Part shown: positions 35,934 to 45,469 of the stretch, one piece after another
How the letters are laid out: the number at the start of each line of letters is the position of its first letter
Numbering within the stretch: position 1 is the first letter of the stretch
Source: Paulinella micropora
Taxonomy: Eukaryota > Cercozoa > Imbricatea > Euglyphida > Paulinellidae
DNA: 64,000 nucleotides
NCBI GenBank assembly: GCA_019918135.1
Contig: WBZZ01002490.1
Coordinates: forward strand, 310,001-374,000
Direction: 5' to 3'
Notes under the pieces: model-generated
Told to the model about the DNA's origin: nothing
Seen by the model: only the letters and a program-made list of their open reading frames with translations
Database searches by the model: none
Made by a program: the position numbers and the translations under genes

Positions 35934-37150
35934 GGAGTTTGCGGCAAAAGGCTGTCTTGTCGCAAAATTCACCGGATTCCGGGCATATTCGAATTTTCTT
36001 TTGTCATTTCGGCAATCCTACACCATTTGAGAGCAAAAAAATTGGGAGACGACGGCGGGCGGGGAAAATTTACAGAAATCAGAAAACTTTTTCCCCGCCC
36101 GCCTTCGTCTCCCCAAATTTTTTAACTTACATTTTAGCAGATTGCCGAAATGTCCTTTGCTAAAAAAAAATTTCTGTCGGTAGCCGCAAAATCCGTCAGA
36201 AGCCGTTTCGCAAAAATCTGTCGGAGTCTGCGGTAGAAAGCTGTCTTGTCGCGAAATTCACCGAGTTCCGTAAAGATTAAAAAAAAAGTTTGGTCATTTC
36301 GGCAACACTGTTTGAGAGCAAAAAAAAAAAATCGGGAGACGACGGCGGGCGGGGAAATTTTACAGAAATCAGAAAACTTTTCCCCGCCCGCCTTCGTCTC
36401 CCCAAATTTTTTAACTTGCCTTTAGCAGATTGCCGAAATGTCCTTTGCTAAAAAAAAATTTCTGTCAGTAGCCGCAAAATCCGTCAGAAGCCGTTTCGCA
36501 AAAATCTGTCGGAGTCTGCGGCAGAAAGCTGTCTTGTCGCGAAATTCACCGAGTTCCGTAAAGATTAGAAAAAGAATTTGGTCATTTCGGCAACACTGTT
36601 TGAGAGCAAAAAAAAAAATCGGGAGACGACGGCGGGCGGGGAAATTTTACAGACATCAGAAAAATTTTCCCCGCCCGCCATCGCCTCCCCAAATTTTTTA
36701 ACTTGCCTTTAGCAGATTGCCGAAATGTCCTTTGCTAAAAAAAATATTCTGTCAGTAGCCGCAAAATCCGTCAGAAACCGTTTCGCAAAAATCCGTCGGA
36801 GTCTGCGGCAGAAAGCTGTCTTGTCGCGAAATTCACCGGGTTTTGTAGAGATTAGAAAAAAAAGTTTGGTCATTTCGGCAACACTGTTTGAGAGCAAAAA
36901 AAAAAAAAATCGGGAGACGACGGCGGGCGGGGAAATTTTACAGAAATCAGAAAACTTTTCCCCGCCCGCCTTCGCCTCCCCAAATTTTTTGAACTTGCCT
37001 TTAGCAGATTGCCGAAATGTCCTTTGCTAAAAAAAAATTTCTGTCGGGAGCCGCAAAACCCGTCAGAAGCAGTTTCGCAAAAATCTGTTGGAGTTTGCGG
37101 CAAAAGGGCTGTCTTGTCGCAAAATTCACCGGGTTCCGGGAAGATGTCAA
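35934..37150. repeat. Tandem array, about four copies of a 287-292-bp unit
   Basis: ATTGCCGAAA recurs at 36141, 36429, 36716 and 37008. Each unit has a strong inverted repeat, GGGAGACGACGGCGGGCGGGGAAA against TTTTCCCCGCCCGCC-TCG-CTCC, around a TTACAGAAATCAGAAAA loop. It also has poly-A runs and a GTCTTGTCGCGAAATTCACCG block. A lone diverged copy lies at 41880-42055. The array interrupts or follows the RPB1 tail. No gene is encoded. Confidence 0.85.
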
Positions 37151-37154
37151 ATGC

Positions 37155-37203
37155 ATCCGGAAGTGGGCGACGCCTATTTCCAAACTTGGCACGATCCAGC
37201 GTA
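37155..37203 (+). pseudogene. Duplicated end of the RPB1 fragment
   Basis: CCGGAAGTGGG-GA-GCCTATTT at 37159-37180 repeats 35561-35583 and would read PEVGDAYFQ, then HDP and a stop. With the shared TTTTTATTAAACGATT flank, it shows that the array sits between two copies of the same gene end. Confidence 0.6.
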
Positions 37204-37271
37204 AAAAAAGTGATTAAGTTTCGCTCTTTTTATTAAACGATTGTTTTGGTACTTTTAAAAAAGATGCAGGA

Positions 37272-38033
37272 TCAAGCAACTGATTCTCGCGCGGTTTTCA
37301 ATATGTCTAAATTAAGGTGGTCCAGGTTCTGAACATTTTGCCGCAGGATGTTTTTTAGCCGGACCCCGACGGCCTCACCGCACTTTTCGAGGTAGAGCGA
37401 CGAGCCTTGTGTTCGGCAGTGCCAGTTCACTGAAATGTCTGGCGAACTGACTTTATACAAATGAACTTGGCAGGGACCGCTGACACAGAACTCTGTCTTT
37501 AGCAGTGTTGTTGTGCGTTCCAGTTTGAGGCGCGTGCAATAGGGCGCGCGCAGAACCAGCGGGCGGCCGGTAGCCTCAATGATGCTGATGTCTGACAGTC
37601 GCAGTTCGAACACGCCCGTCAGGCTTTCGACAAGGGCACGCGGCAGGCTTATTTTTTGGATAGTGACCTTGCGCAGGTTCCGGATCAGTCGCGGCAGCGT
37701 GCAGAGCTGTGTCAGCCAGGTTGCAATCTTCCGTGCTGTCTGGCCGTCGCGGCCGAAGAGGTACAAAGATGACGGCAACCACGAATCGTACTGGCATTTG
37801 TTGACCAGCTTTGTGAGTGTCTTGATGTCTACTGAGAAGGCGCGCTCGCCCCGCACACAATTTTCCCATGCATTGTGCAGGGCTTTCTTGTTTTCGAGCT
37901 GTTCAAGGAAGCGACGTTCGGCTTCGGGTGGGTAGATTTCCTGTACTACTTGTTTTTGGTCAGCTTCTCCGTCGAGACCTTCTGTCACATAATCCCAGAG
38001 TTCAGGTGTTAGACATTGGTACAAGCCGGACAT
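37272..38033 (-). CDS. Leucine-rich, F-box-family-like protein (254 aa)
   Basis: Start at MSGLYQCLTP (38033). Residues 5-20 (CLTPELWDYVTEGL) recall a degenerate F-box start. From about residue 100 there are short LRR/beta repeats: LPRLIRNLRKVTIQKI, VFELRLSDISIIEA, CTRLKLERTT, CQVHLYKVSS, SLYLEKCGEA and LDHLNLDILK. This resembles the second half of the protein at 2832-4607. An A-rich leader without a long G/C tract makes it one of the exceptions to the leader rule. Confidence 0.65.
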   Translation of the reverse strand: MSGLYQCLTPELWDYVTEGLDGEADQKQVVQEIYPPEAERRFLEQLENKKALHNAWENCVRGERAFSVDIKTLTKLVNKCQYDSWLPSSLYLFGRDGQTARKIATWLTQLCTLPRLIRNLRKVTIQKISLPRALVESLTGVFELRLSDISIIEATGRPLVLRAPYCTRLKLERTTTLLKTEFCVSGPCQVHLYKVSSPDISVNWHCRTQGSSLYLEKCGEAVGVRLKNILRQNVQNLDHLNLDILKTARESVA

Positions 38034-38157
38034 TGACCCGGCAAGATTTCTTTTTTTTTTGCCCTGGCTGTTTAAAGGTTTTATTTGTACTCTTTTTTTT
38101 TTAAAGAAAAGGCGCATTGGTACACACACAAAAAGAAAATTTCTAAAAAAAGATTGT

Positions 38158-38985
38158 TTAGCGCAAGGCGTACGGGTCTGGCAGGCGTTTTCTAGGGGAA
38201 CGCCCACCCGTGGGCGTGCGGCTGGTCCGTCTCAGCGTGCTGACCGAGCCCCAACTGTCATGCACAAACAGTTGCATTTTCTCCCGCCGCCGGCGCGCCA
38301 GGTCCCACCCGGTCGCAGGCAACAAGTCGAGCAGTACTTTGGACGCGCTGGTCCTCTCCTTGGCGGCGCTCAGCAGGGTGTCGTAGCAGGGCCGGAGCTG
38401 CGCGAGCTTGTCCTGCAGCAACTGCTCCACGTCGCCGGCCCCGCTGCAGCTAAGCGGCACGGGCTCTTTGGCGTCCGGGGGTACGTCCAGGAGAAACTCG
38501 AAGGAGAACGAAACGGTGGTCTCCCCGTGCTCGCCGCCGGGTACGGTCGTGCGCAGCGAAAATTTGGACCGGCCCCGCTGGTTAGGCTTGCCCAGCGACC
38601 CCTTCAGCTCCGTGCAGGCTGTGGGCTTGTTGATGAACAGGGCTTCGAACCAGGACGCCTGCGGGCGGCGGGCTAACGACAGGAGCCAAGAAGCTGTGCG
38701 GACTGCTTCGGGGATCTGCGACAGTTGGCACTGGTCCAGCGCATGGTCGGGGACGCTTTGTGCCGCGTCGTCCTCGTCATGGGAGCCGTCCCCTGAGTCG
38801 CTATGGTCGCTCTCTTCCTCGGCCCGCTGGTAACGCACATGAATATGGACACGGCAGCCCGTGGCCACGAGTGCGGTGCCGGTCAGCCCGAACACACGGA
38901 TGCTCTGCAGGGCACCGTACGTCAGCACCGGCCTGACGACAGTTTGAGCAGGAACAGGAAGCGCCGCGCTTGGTTCGGTGGCCAT
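38158..38985 (-). CDS. Unknown protein with acidic loop (275 aa)
   Basis: Start at MATEPSAALP (38985). Residues about 10-60 look beta-rich (VLTYGALQSIRVFGL, then CRVHIHVRYQR). An acidic Ser/Asp loop (EEESDHSDSGDGSHDEDD) spans about 60-80. A helical part follows (VRTASWLLSLARRP), then a second beta part (TTVSFSFEFLLDVP) and a basic tail (RRTSRTPTGGRSPRKR). No family was recognised. The leader shows a C run on the plus strand at 39059-39074, the opposite of most genes. Confidence 0.65.
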   Translation of the reverse strand: MATEPSAALPVPAQTVVRPVLTYGALQSIRVFGLTGTALVATGCRVHIHVRYQRAEEESDHSDSGDGSHDEDDAAQSVPDHALDQCQLSQIPEAVRTASWLLSLARRPQASWFEALFINKPTACTELKGSLGKPNQRGRSKFSLRTTVPGGEHGETTVSFSFEFLLDVPPDAKEPVPLSCSGAGDVEQLLQDKLAQLRPCYDTLLSAAKERTSASKVLLDLLPATGWDLARRRREKMQLFVHDSWGSVSTLRRTSRTPTGGRSPRKRLPDPYALR

Positions 38986-39665
38986 GTTCTGTATGTCAAA
39001 AAAAAGGCAGGCGCCGAACATGTCGTGCATTTTTTCTTTTCTTCACGCTCGGCGGCTCCCCCCCCCCCCCCCTCCCTCCTCCCCTCCACACGACGATACA
39101 CACACGACGATACACACACGACGATACACACACACCATTACATTTTCACACACAATCACACACACGAACATACGCACACCGTTACACGTTCACACACACA
39201 CACCTGACACACAAGCACAAACAAAAGACAAAATATGTACAGAAAACCCCCCCCCCTGCACATGGTAGACGGACGTACATAACAATGACAATGCGCCTGT
39301 ACAGAACATAGCTGACCATGTACACAGAAACACGACACTAGGACACGAATTATGCACAAACACACACACCCACACACACAAACAATTTGTTGCTTTGCAC
39401 TTTGTTGGTGGCCCTCCCCCCTGTCACTAAACTACTCAATGTTTTTCCTGCATTGAACTGCTCAATGGGCTCTGCCACACAGGAGGAGGCCCCCCCCCCC
39501 CTCCCATTTTTTTGCTTTTGGAGAGGAAAAGGAGAAAGGGTGGGGAGGGCTGAAACCGAAAACAAACACCCGTTTTAAAAAAAGCCAAACCTACCCGTTG
39601 TCAAAATAAGTAATGTTCTTTCTGTTTTTAACAATCAGCTAATACATTAAAACACGTGGCAACAA
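38986..39665. other. Microsatellite-rich spacer
   Basis: C run 39059-39074, then CACACGACGATA repeated three times and CA-rich sequence to about 39390. C runs lie at 39246-39255 and 39490-39505. TTTTAAAAAAAG at 39572. Open frames here are made by CA repeats and were rejected. Confidence 0.5.
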
Positions 39666-40067
39666 CTATATCTGCGCGTCTCTGGCCAGGAAATGTTCAG
39701 CCTGCAAAGCCAACCCGAGGTCTAGCCGCAAGGCGGTGGAGTGGTACGCCAAGGAGTCCGCGCAAAATCTAAGCAGTGCTAGACCGTCGAGGGCTCCACC
39801 ACCCAAGCATGTACGCAAGGTAGGCCCTGTGGCAAGACATCGGAGCCGCCAAGAAAGTGCTGTCAATGGTGCGCCTTTGCAACACGGGCGCGACATTCTC
39901 TTGAGACTGCTGGCCCTAGGCCAGCCAGACAATTTATACACCCCTTTGAAGATCCGGGACTGGAGAAGTTTTCGTATATTTAAGCCGGGCCGCCAAGCCC
40001 GGATGCCCGGAGGCTCGTTTAGGCCTAGCGCGGACCAAGAAAAAAGGAGAGCGCGGCGCAAAAACAC
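39666..40067 (-). CDS. Doubtful small ORF (up to 133 aa)
   Basis: Minus-strand open frame without an ATG at its 5' end. The C-terminal 80 residues look protein-like (LSWRLRCLATGPTLRTC, ALDGLALLRFCADSLA), perhaps an ankyrin-like remnant. The plus-strand frame over the same bases is nearly as open. Kept only as a candidate. Confidence 0.25.
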   Translation of the reverse strand: MFLRRALLFSWSALGLNEPPGIRAWRPGLNIRKLLQSRIFKGVYKLSGWPRASSLKRMSRPCCKGAPLTALSWRLRCLATGPTLRTCLGGGALDGLALLRFCADSLAYHSTALRLDLGLALQAEHFLARDAQI

Positions 40068-40237
40068 AAAAAAAAAGTAGTGGATTTAAGAGAAACGACT
40101 CGTGTTTTTTAAAGTAAAAAAGTCTTTCGCGACAAAGCGTCAATTTCTCGGAAGTCCCCGTTTCCGGCCGGCAAAAAGAAGAGGATCCGGCGTGTTGCTT
40201 CTTTTCTTTGTTTTTCTTTTAATGAACTGTCTCTCAA

Positions 40238-41671
40238 TTACGCGACGGCGCACCCGGCCAGGGTGAGACTGACGGGCAAGCTGGCCACGCACTGCCACGT
40301 GTTCTGTTCCTCGTTATAGCGCTCTACGCTGGCCAGGGGCTCCTGGTTCGCGTCAGTGCCCCCCAGCACGTACAGCTCGCCGTCAAGTACCGCCGCGCAC
40401 GAGTCCTCGCGCGCCTCGCGCATTGGCGCAACCTCGTGCCACGCGTCCAGGGCAGGGTCGTAGCGCTCGACCGACGCGAGCACGCGGCCCCCCACCGCCA
40501 GGCCCCCGATGGCGTACACCAGCCCCTTCAGTACGGCCGACGAGCAACCCCACCGAGCGACCTTCAGCGGCGCCACCGCCACCCAACGGTCGTGCTCCAG
40601 CTTCTCCGCGTGGTCCAGGATCTTGTTGTCGTTGTCTATGCCGCCGAAGACGTACGCGTGCCCGCCCACGCCGGCCGCGCCCAAGTAGCCCCTGGGCCGC
40701 GACAGGCCGCAGCAGTAGGACCAGCTGTCGGCCACTGCGTCGTAGCGCAACACGTCACTAGTGTACTTTCCCTTGCAAGCCCCGCCCAGCACGTACAGGC
40801 TGCCACCCAACGACAACGCGCTGGAACCGACGAATTCGTAGGGCACGCGCGCGATAGCTTCCCAGCCCTTTTCCTGCTGGCTCAAGTCTAGCCTCTCCGC
40901 TGTCGTCGTCGTGTTGTTCAAGGACACGGCCCCCCCGACCGCGTACAGACGGCCCTCGAGCGCTGCGCCGGCGATACTCGAGCGCGCTTGCTTGAGCTTG
41001 GCGCACTGCGTCCAAACGTCTTTCTTCGGGTTGTAGCAGTGCGTAGCCGCCAGCCGGTCGTGGGCGCCCGGCGCGCCGCCGCCGTAGCCGCCGAACACGT
41101 ACAGCCGCGCGCATCTGGCCGGGACACACGCCTTCTGAGTGCACGTCCGCGACAGCGTCGAGAGCGTGATTTCCAGGCGCCGGTCCTCGTGGTCCACGTC
41201 CGCCTCTACTTCCAGCACGGTCCGGGCGCGCAGCCGCTGCAACTCCTGCTTGCGCCGGCCGATCACTTGGTGCACCTGGTACAGCCGGGAGCCGAGGTCG
41301 TGCTCCTGCTCGTCGTCGCATTCCACGCGGAGGCGCAGCGCCTCGCTCTCGGCGTTCAGGGCCCTGATGTCCTGCTCGCGCCTGCTGATCTCGGCCTCGA
41401 GCTGGCGCCGAGCGCCCGCGCTCGCTTCGGGCAGGCCCCGCCACTTGGTGTGCGTGCTCACCAGCGTCAGCGAGAGCTTGCCGTCGCCCTCCGTGTTGCG
41501 CGATATGTCAAGGCTCGCCCTGTCGTCCTGCCGCTGCTGTGTGAAGCGGTCGCCAGACGTCTGGTACAGCTGTTCCACGTTGTGCAGCAGGTCCCCGAAC
41601 ACTTCGAGGGGGTTCTGCGGATGTTCGGCGGCTTCGGGCTGTGCCAGCTTCCTTTTCTTGTGGCTCGACAT
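40238..41671 (-). CDS. Coiled-coil kelch-repeat protein (477 aa)
   Basis: Start at MSSHKKRKLA (41671); KKRKL is nuclear-localisation-like. Residues about 95-170 form a coiled coil (QLEAEISRREQDIRALNAE, then IGRRKQELQRLRART). From about residue 195, six kelch repeats follow with the GG doublet and Tyr/Trp pattern: RLYVFGGYGGG, RLYAVGGAVS, SLYVLGGACK, HAYVFGGIDN, LVYAIGGLAV and ELYVLGGTDA, each followed by a W about 25 residues later. Six blades make a full beta-propeller. In cells such proteins often serve as cullin-3 or other substrate adaptors, usually with a BTB domain; none is seen here. Poxvirus kelch proteins are a known viral parallel. Confidence 0.85.
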   Translation of the reverse strand: MSSHKKRKLAQPEAAEHPQNPLEVFGDLLHNVEQLYQTSGDRFTQQRQDDRASLDISRNTEGDGKLSLTLVSTHTKWRGLPEASAGARRQLEAEISRREQDIRALNAESEALRLRVECDDEQEHDLGSRLYQVHQVIGRRKQELQRLRARTVLEVEADVDHEDRRLEITLSTLSRTCTQKACVPARCARLYVFGGYGGGAPGAHDRLAATHCYNPKKDVWTQCAKLKQARSSIAGAALEGRLYAVGGAVSLNNTTTTAERLDLSQQEKGWEAIARVPYEFVGSSALSLGGSLYVLGGACKGKYTSDVLRYDAVADSWSYCCGLSRPRGYLGAAGVGGHAYVFGGIDNDNKILDHAEKLEHDRWVAVAPLKVARWGCSSAVLKGLVYAIGGLAVGGRVLASVERYDPALDAWHEVAPMREAREDSCAAVLDGELYVLGGTDANQEPLASVERYNEEQNTWQCVASLPVSLTLAGCAVA

Positions 41672-42316
41672 TTTTTCTTTGCTGGGCGCTGGCACAGCTT
41701 TCGTCCCGGCCACGAAGTGTTTGGGGGGGGGGCCTCCAAAAACACTCCAGCAAACAAAATGAAAACGGGCGAAAGGGAAGGGGGGGGGGCCTTCTTGGCA
41801 TTCCCCCCCCCCCTTTTTTTCGCCGCTCCGCCCGTTTTTTTTTGTTGCGGGTGAAGATATAAAAAAAATAAATAAAAAAAGCTTTCGCAAGAGTTTGCCA
41901 GAATTTGCGAATGGACAGAAAGGTTTTTTCCACACGTCTCGGTGCAAAAGAAAAGCTTCGCGAACGTTGGCCGGGTTTCGGACAACACAAAAAAAAAAAG
42001 AATTTCACCATTTCTGCTGAATTTAAATTTCGGGAGACGACGGCGGGCAAGGGAGATGATTGAAACAGAGTCTCAAGCACACCTATATTTTTTAGAAAAA
42101 AAAGTTTACGAAAAACAAAGGCTCAAACGTGGGGGGTACAAGTTCTTCTCGTCCCCTGCACAAATTGCCGCCGCCCATCTCATGACAACTTTTAGTCAGA
42201 CGTTCTGCGCTTGCTCGGCGGGAGCTAGCTGGCTAAAGTCGGTAGCGAGGGCCAGTTGCAAGAACTCGAGGCTTAGATAGCGCAGCGACGACTTATCTGT
42301 CACCAGCTTCAATTCA
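41672..42316. other. Leader and dispersed-repeat spacer
   Basis: G run 41727-41736, G run 41778-41787 and C run 41805-41816 precede the kelch gene. 41880-42055 is a lone diverged copy of the 288-bp array unit. 42090-42316 has no convincing gene. Confidence 0.5.
41880..42055. repeat. Dispersed copy of the 288-bp array unit
   Basis: It shares the order of blocks with the array at 35934-37150: a GTTTGC-AGAATTTG block, a TTTCACC/TTCGG-CAACAC block, a poly-A run, and exactly CGGGAGACGACGGCGGGC at 42030-42047. The second arm of the inverted repeat is missing. Confidence 0.55.
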
Positions 42317-43733
42317 TCAGAACCTCCGCTTTTCGAGTTTCCAACCGCCCTGCCCGTTGTCCACCAATAACTTCTTCTCGAATAAAACGGATTCCCGTGA
42401 CTTGATCTGCGTGCGAGAACCTGAATCAGCTGGGTGCCACAAGCTTAGGCTTTCTGGCCACCGAGCTTCGGCTATTTCCAGGTACTCATACAGCGAGCAG
42501 AGTGGGCCCACCTTGGTGCTCTCTAGGTCCGCCCACCACAGCGCACACGCCAACAACCAACCATCAGAGTGCGGCGCAGAACCTAGGAGTTCTTCTTTCA
42601 GCAGAGCGTGCGGGAGCGCGGGCAGGACATCTGTGCCTTCAGACGTTTGCCTTGCCTGCACCCTAATCCAGGAACAGCTGTACGCGACCCAGCCGCACAC
42701 GCGGTTACAGAATTCAAGCAGGTCAGTGACCCGCACGGGTTTCTCTCGCAGTTTTTTTTGTGTACTTTTGAGGTAGGAACAGCTTTGGGCAACGGATGTT
42801 TGGGACTGCGGCTCAAACTTCAGCATCGCCAGGCGTTGGTGTTCGAAGTCGATGGGTCGGAACCGCGTCGCGTCGTCGTTCAAAAGCAGGTTCCACTCCG
42901 CAAAGTCCCAGTACAGAATACGACAGTCGCTTAACGCACGCAAGAAAGACTTCAGGTCTCGGAGCAAAATGTTCCAAATCTCGTGGTTAGCCGCAACAGT
43001 AGTTTTGAACAGGGCGTGGTTGCTTGGGCGTTCGCCGGCGTAGGGCATGCAGAACCAGTAGTGGAGCTCTCTGTTAGGCCTCTGTGACTCTCCACACGCG
43101 TTCTATCTCAGGCACCAAATCGATGATTGTGTGCAAATATGCTTGTACCGCCGCGTCCAACAAAGACTCTTCGTCTTTTAATTGTTTGAAGACGTGCCAC
43201 CGTTTTTTGATCAGTCTAGCGTCCTGATCGTCCTGGTCGTCCTGGTCGTCCCGAGCTTCCTGATAGTAGGCGAGGAAGACCTGTGTTTCGTCTTGGAGCC
43301 GCCATTTGAAGTATAAATCTATAAATTTCTGAAAATCGTGGTGTGGGCACTCTTTCAATTTGATTTTCAGAGCTTGTTCTTCTTCTTGGTACAAGCCCGG
43401 CTCTTCAGCAGACAGTTGTGCCTGCGGGTTGCTGTCCGTGTGTACGCAATCTGTTCGTGGCTTAAGCGTAGACGAGTTGTCTTCTTTCAGCATATCATCC
43501 AGCGCAGACGATTTGTCTGCTTTCGACCAAGTCTCGTCCAGCGCAGACAACACTTTCTTTTCAGACGTCTGGATCGACTTAGCTGGCAGTTTTAAGTACT
43601 CTAAGCAGTCTTTCACGCCACGCACCCGGTGATGCAACGCGCAGAAAGCCGCGGCGGGGCTTGGCACACTGGAGTCGGCGGTACCGGCTCTTTCGTTTAG
43701 CCGAGTTTTGCGCCTTTTTGGGGGGGAGGCCAT
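42317..43733 (-). pseudogene. Kinase-like gene, broken
   Basis: The 5' part from ATG 43733 starts MASPPKRRKTRL (nuclear-type) and has an acidic, helical region with an Asp-Gln repeat (DDQDDQDDQDAR). The 3' part has a kinase C-lobe: MPYAGERPS, then CRILYWDFAEWNLLLND with Asp and Asn in catalytic-loop spacing, and PIDFEHQRL where DFG is expected. The two parts lie in different frames with little spacing, so there is about one break. The N-lobe glycine loop was not identified. Confidence 0.55.
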
Positions 43734-44233
43734 TTTCTTTTTTTTTGGGGGGGGGGGGAGAAGGGAAATTAATTGTTCTTTGTGAAATCTTTTTTTTTAT
43801 TCTTCTCTTGAAACAGAAGACGACGGCGTCTCAGGAGAAGAAGGGGGTTTTTTTTATGGAGAGAGAGAAACGAAGGCGCATTTTCACACCAACAAAAAAA
43901 ACAGCAACAGAGAGGATTGTCGGCAGGGAAAACGAAACGGGGGATTGAACCGCATAACCCCCCCCCGCCCACCCATTTGTCCTGTGTTTTCCTTGCGTGC
44001 TCCCCCCCCCCCCCCGTCCCTTCTTGCAAAAAGCAGCCCCCCCCCCCCGGGAAAAAAAAGAGGTGGCAGCTTTTTTTTTCTCTCTCCCCCCGGCCCAACC
44101 CCCGCCCTCCTATCGGCAAAGCCAAGGAAATTCCATTCATGTGCTGAAACCTATTAAAAAAAAGTAAAGACAATAAATTTGGGAGGGCACACAACCCCTC
44201 CTCCCCCCTCCCCGTCACCCCCGCCAGCGTAAC
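43734..44233. promoter_or_regulatory. Divergent spacer with several C and G runs
   Basis: A G run at 43747-43758 faces the minus-strand kinase-like gene. C runs at 43961-43967, 44004-44015 and 44038-44048 face the plus-strand membrane gene. CCTATTAAAAAAAAGTAAAG at 44150-44169 is the A/T patch. No gene. Confidence 0.5.
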
Positions 44234-45308
44234 ATGTTGTTCAGTCCAGCCGCCATGTCCATCGCCTGCGCCGCCGCTTTCGTGTGCGGTCTGGCGTGGC
44301 TGCTGTGCCTGCAGCTGGCGACCGAGAGCGGACGGCCGCGGCGTGTCGCCGTGTTCACGACCCTGCGCCTGTGGTTCTGGACCGTAGCGCACGCGGCTGC
44401 CGTGCTGGACCGTAGCGAAGAGCTGACCCCCGTGTGGCAGATCGCGTACCAGTCCCTGCTGCTGCAGCTGGCGTGGCACGTGTGGCTAGAGTGCGTAGAA
44501 CGCTACCCGCACGGGCTGGCCCCCTCGAACCTTCGGAACCGGTGCCATGACATGAGGTTTCTGCGCCTGGCGCTGTGCGTAGCCTCGGCCGCGCTCGCCG
44601 CCGCCACAGAAAACCACTGGCCGCCCAGGGCTTTCTTGCTGACCGCCCAGCTGTACGGCGCCTGGCTGTTCTTCAGCAGCAACTCGCGGATACGCGCGCT
44701 GCAGCGGAAGGTCGGTGCGAGCGACTCGGCGCGGGCGGCGCGGGCCAGGCGTACTCTGTGCTGCTTGCAGTGTGCCTCCGCGTGCTGTGCCGCCCTGCAC
44801 GCGTTGTACTTCTTGCTGTGGCTCTGTCTAGAGCTGCCACGCGGGCGGGGCCCCCGTACGGTGGACGTTCGGCTTCATGTCCGCCCGTGTCCCGGTGCCA
44901 TGGCTCTGCCTCGTAGCCCTGCAGCTGCCGCCCAAATTGCAAAAGGTCCCTCCCGGGCCAAGGCTTTACCTCAAGCCCACGCAGGCCGTGCGTGTCCAGA
45001 GCGCACCACAGCAGGGCGCCTTCTGCCACGACGACGGCGCGGCGCCCCAGGAAGGGGGGGAACTGGCGGCGGGCCCGCGCGGTTCGAGGCTTGGCGCGGT
45101 CATGGAGGCCTACACGCAAACGCCCGACTCTAGCGCCGCTTCGCATCAGCAGTCCCTCGTCAACCTGCCAATGGCAGCGTCGCCGACGCCTCCCACCATC
45201 AGGCTAGCGCCCCCCAGCCAGGCCGCGCGGGATGACGGTAGCTTGGAACAGGTCAGCCGGGTCGAGGCGTCGTTCTTGGAGAAGGGTTGTGAAAGTTTCA
45301 GCTACTGA
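44234..45308 (+). pseudogene. Multi-helix membrane protein gene, frame change
   Basis: ATG at 44234. Up to six hydrophobic helices are visible: IACAAAFVCGLAWLLCLQL, LWFWTVAHAAAV, YQSLLLQLAWHVWL, LRLALCVASAALAAA, FLLTAQLYGAWLFF and CCAALHALYFLLWLCL. No retinal Lys or rhodopsin motif was found. A Pro/Ala/Gln-rich cytoplasmic-type tail follows. Coding character changes frame about once in the last third. It converges on heliorhodopsin 2 with about 160 bases between, so a membrane function alongside it is possible but unproven. Confidence 0.55.
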
Positions 45309-45469
45309 AGAAAGCCGGCTTGCATCTGAACGGTGGGGCAGCATTAACCGGGGGAAAAGGCAAGGAGCAGAAAAATCACTTGCTCTTTTTTTAATCGGAG
45401 GGGCCCGTTAGTACAACAAACACAGAAATCAGTTTTTTTTTCAGTCCAAGCAAAAAAAGAATTTTTTTT

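Noticed and set aside
39666-40067. A confident gene
   Set aside because: No ATG, a competing opposite-strand frame of equal quality and no paralogue; kept only as a doubtful entry.
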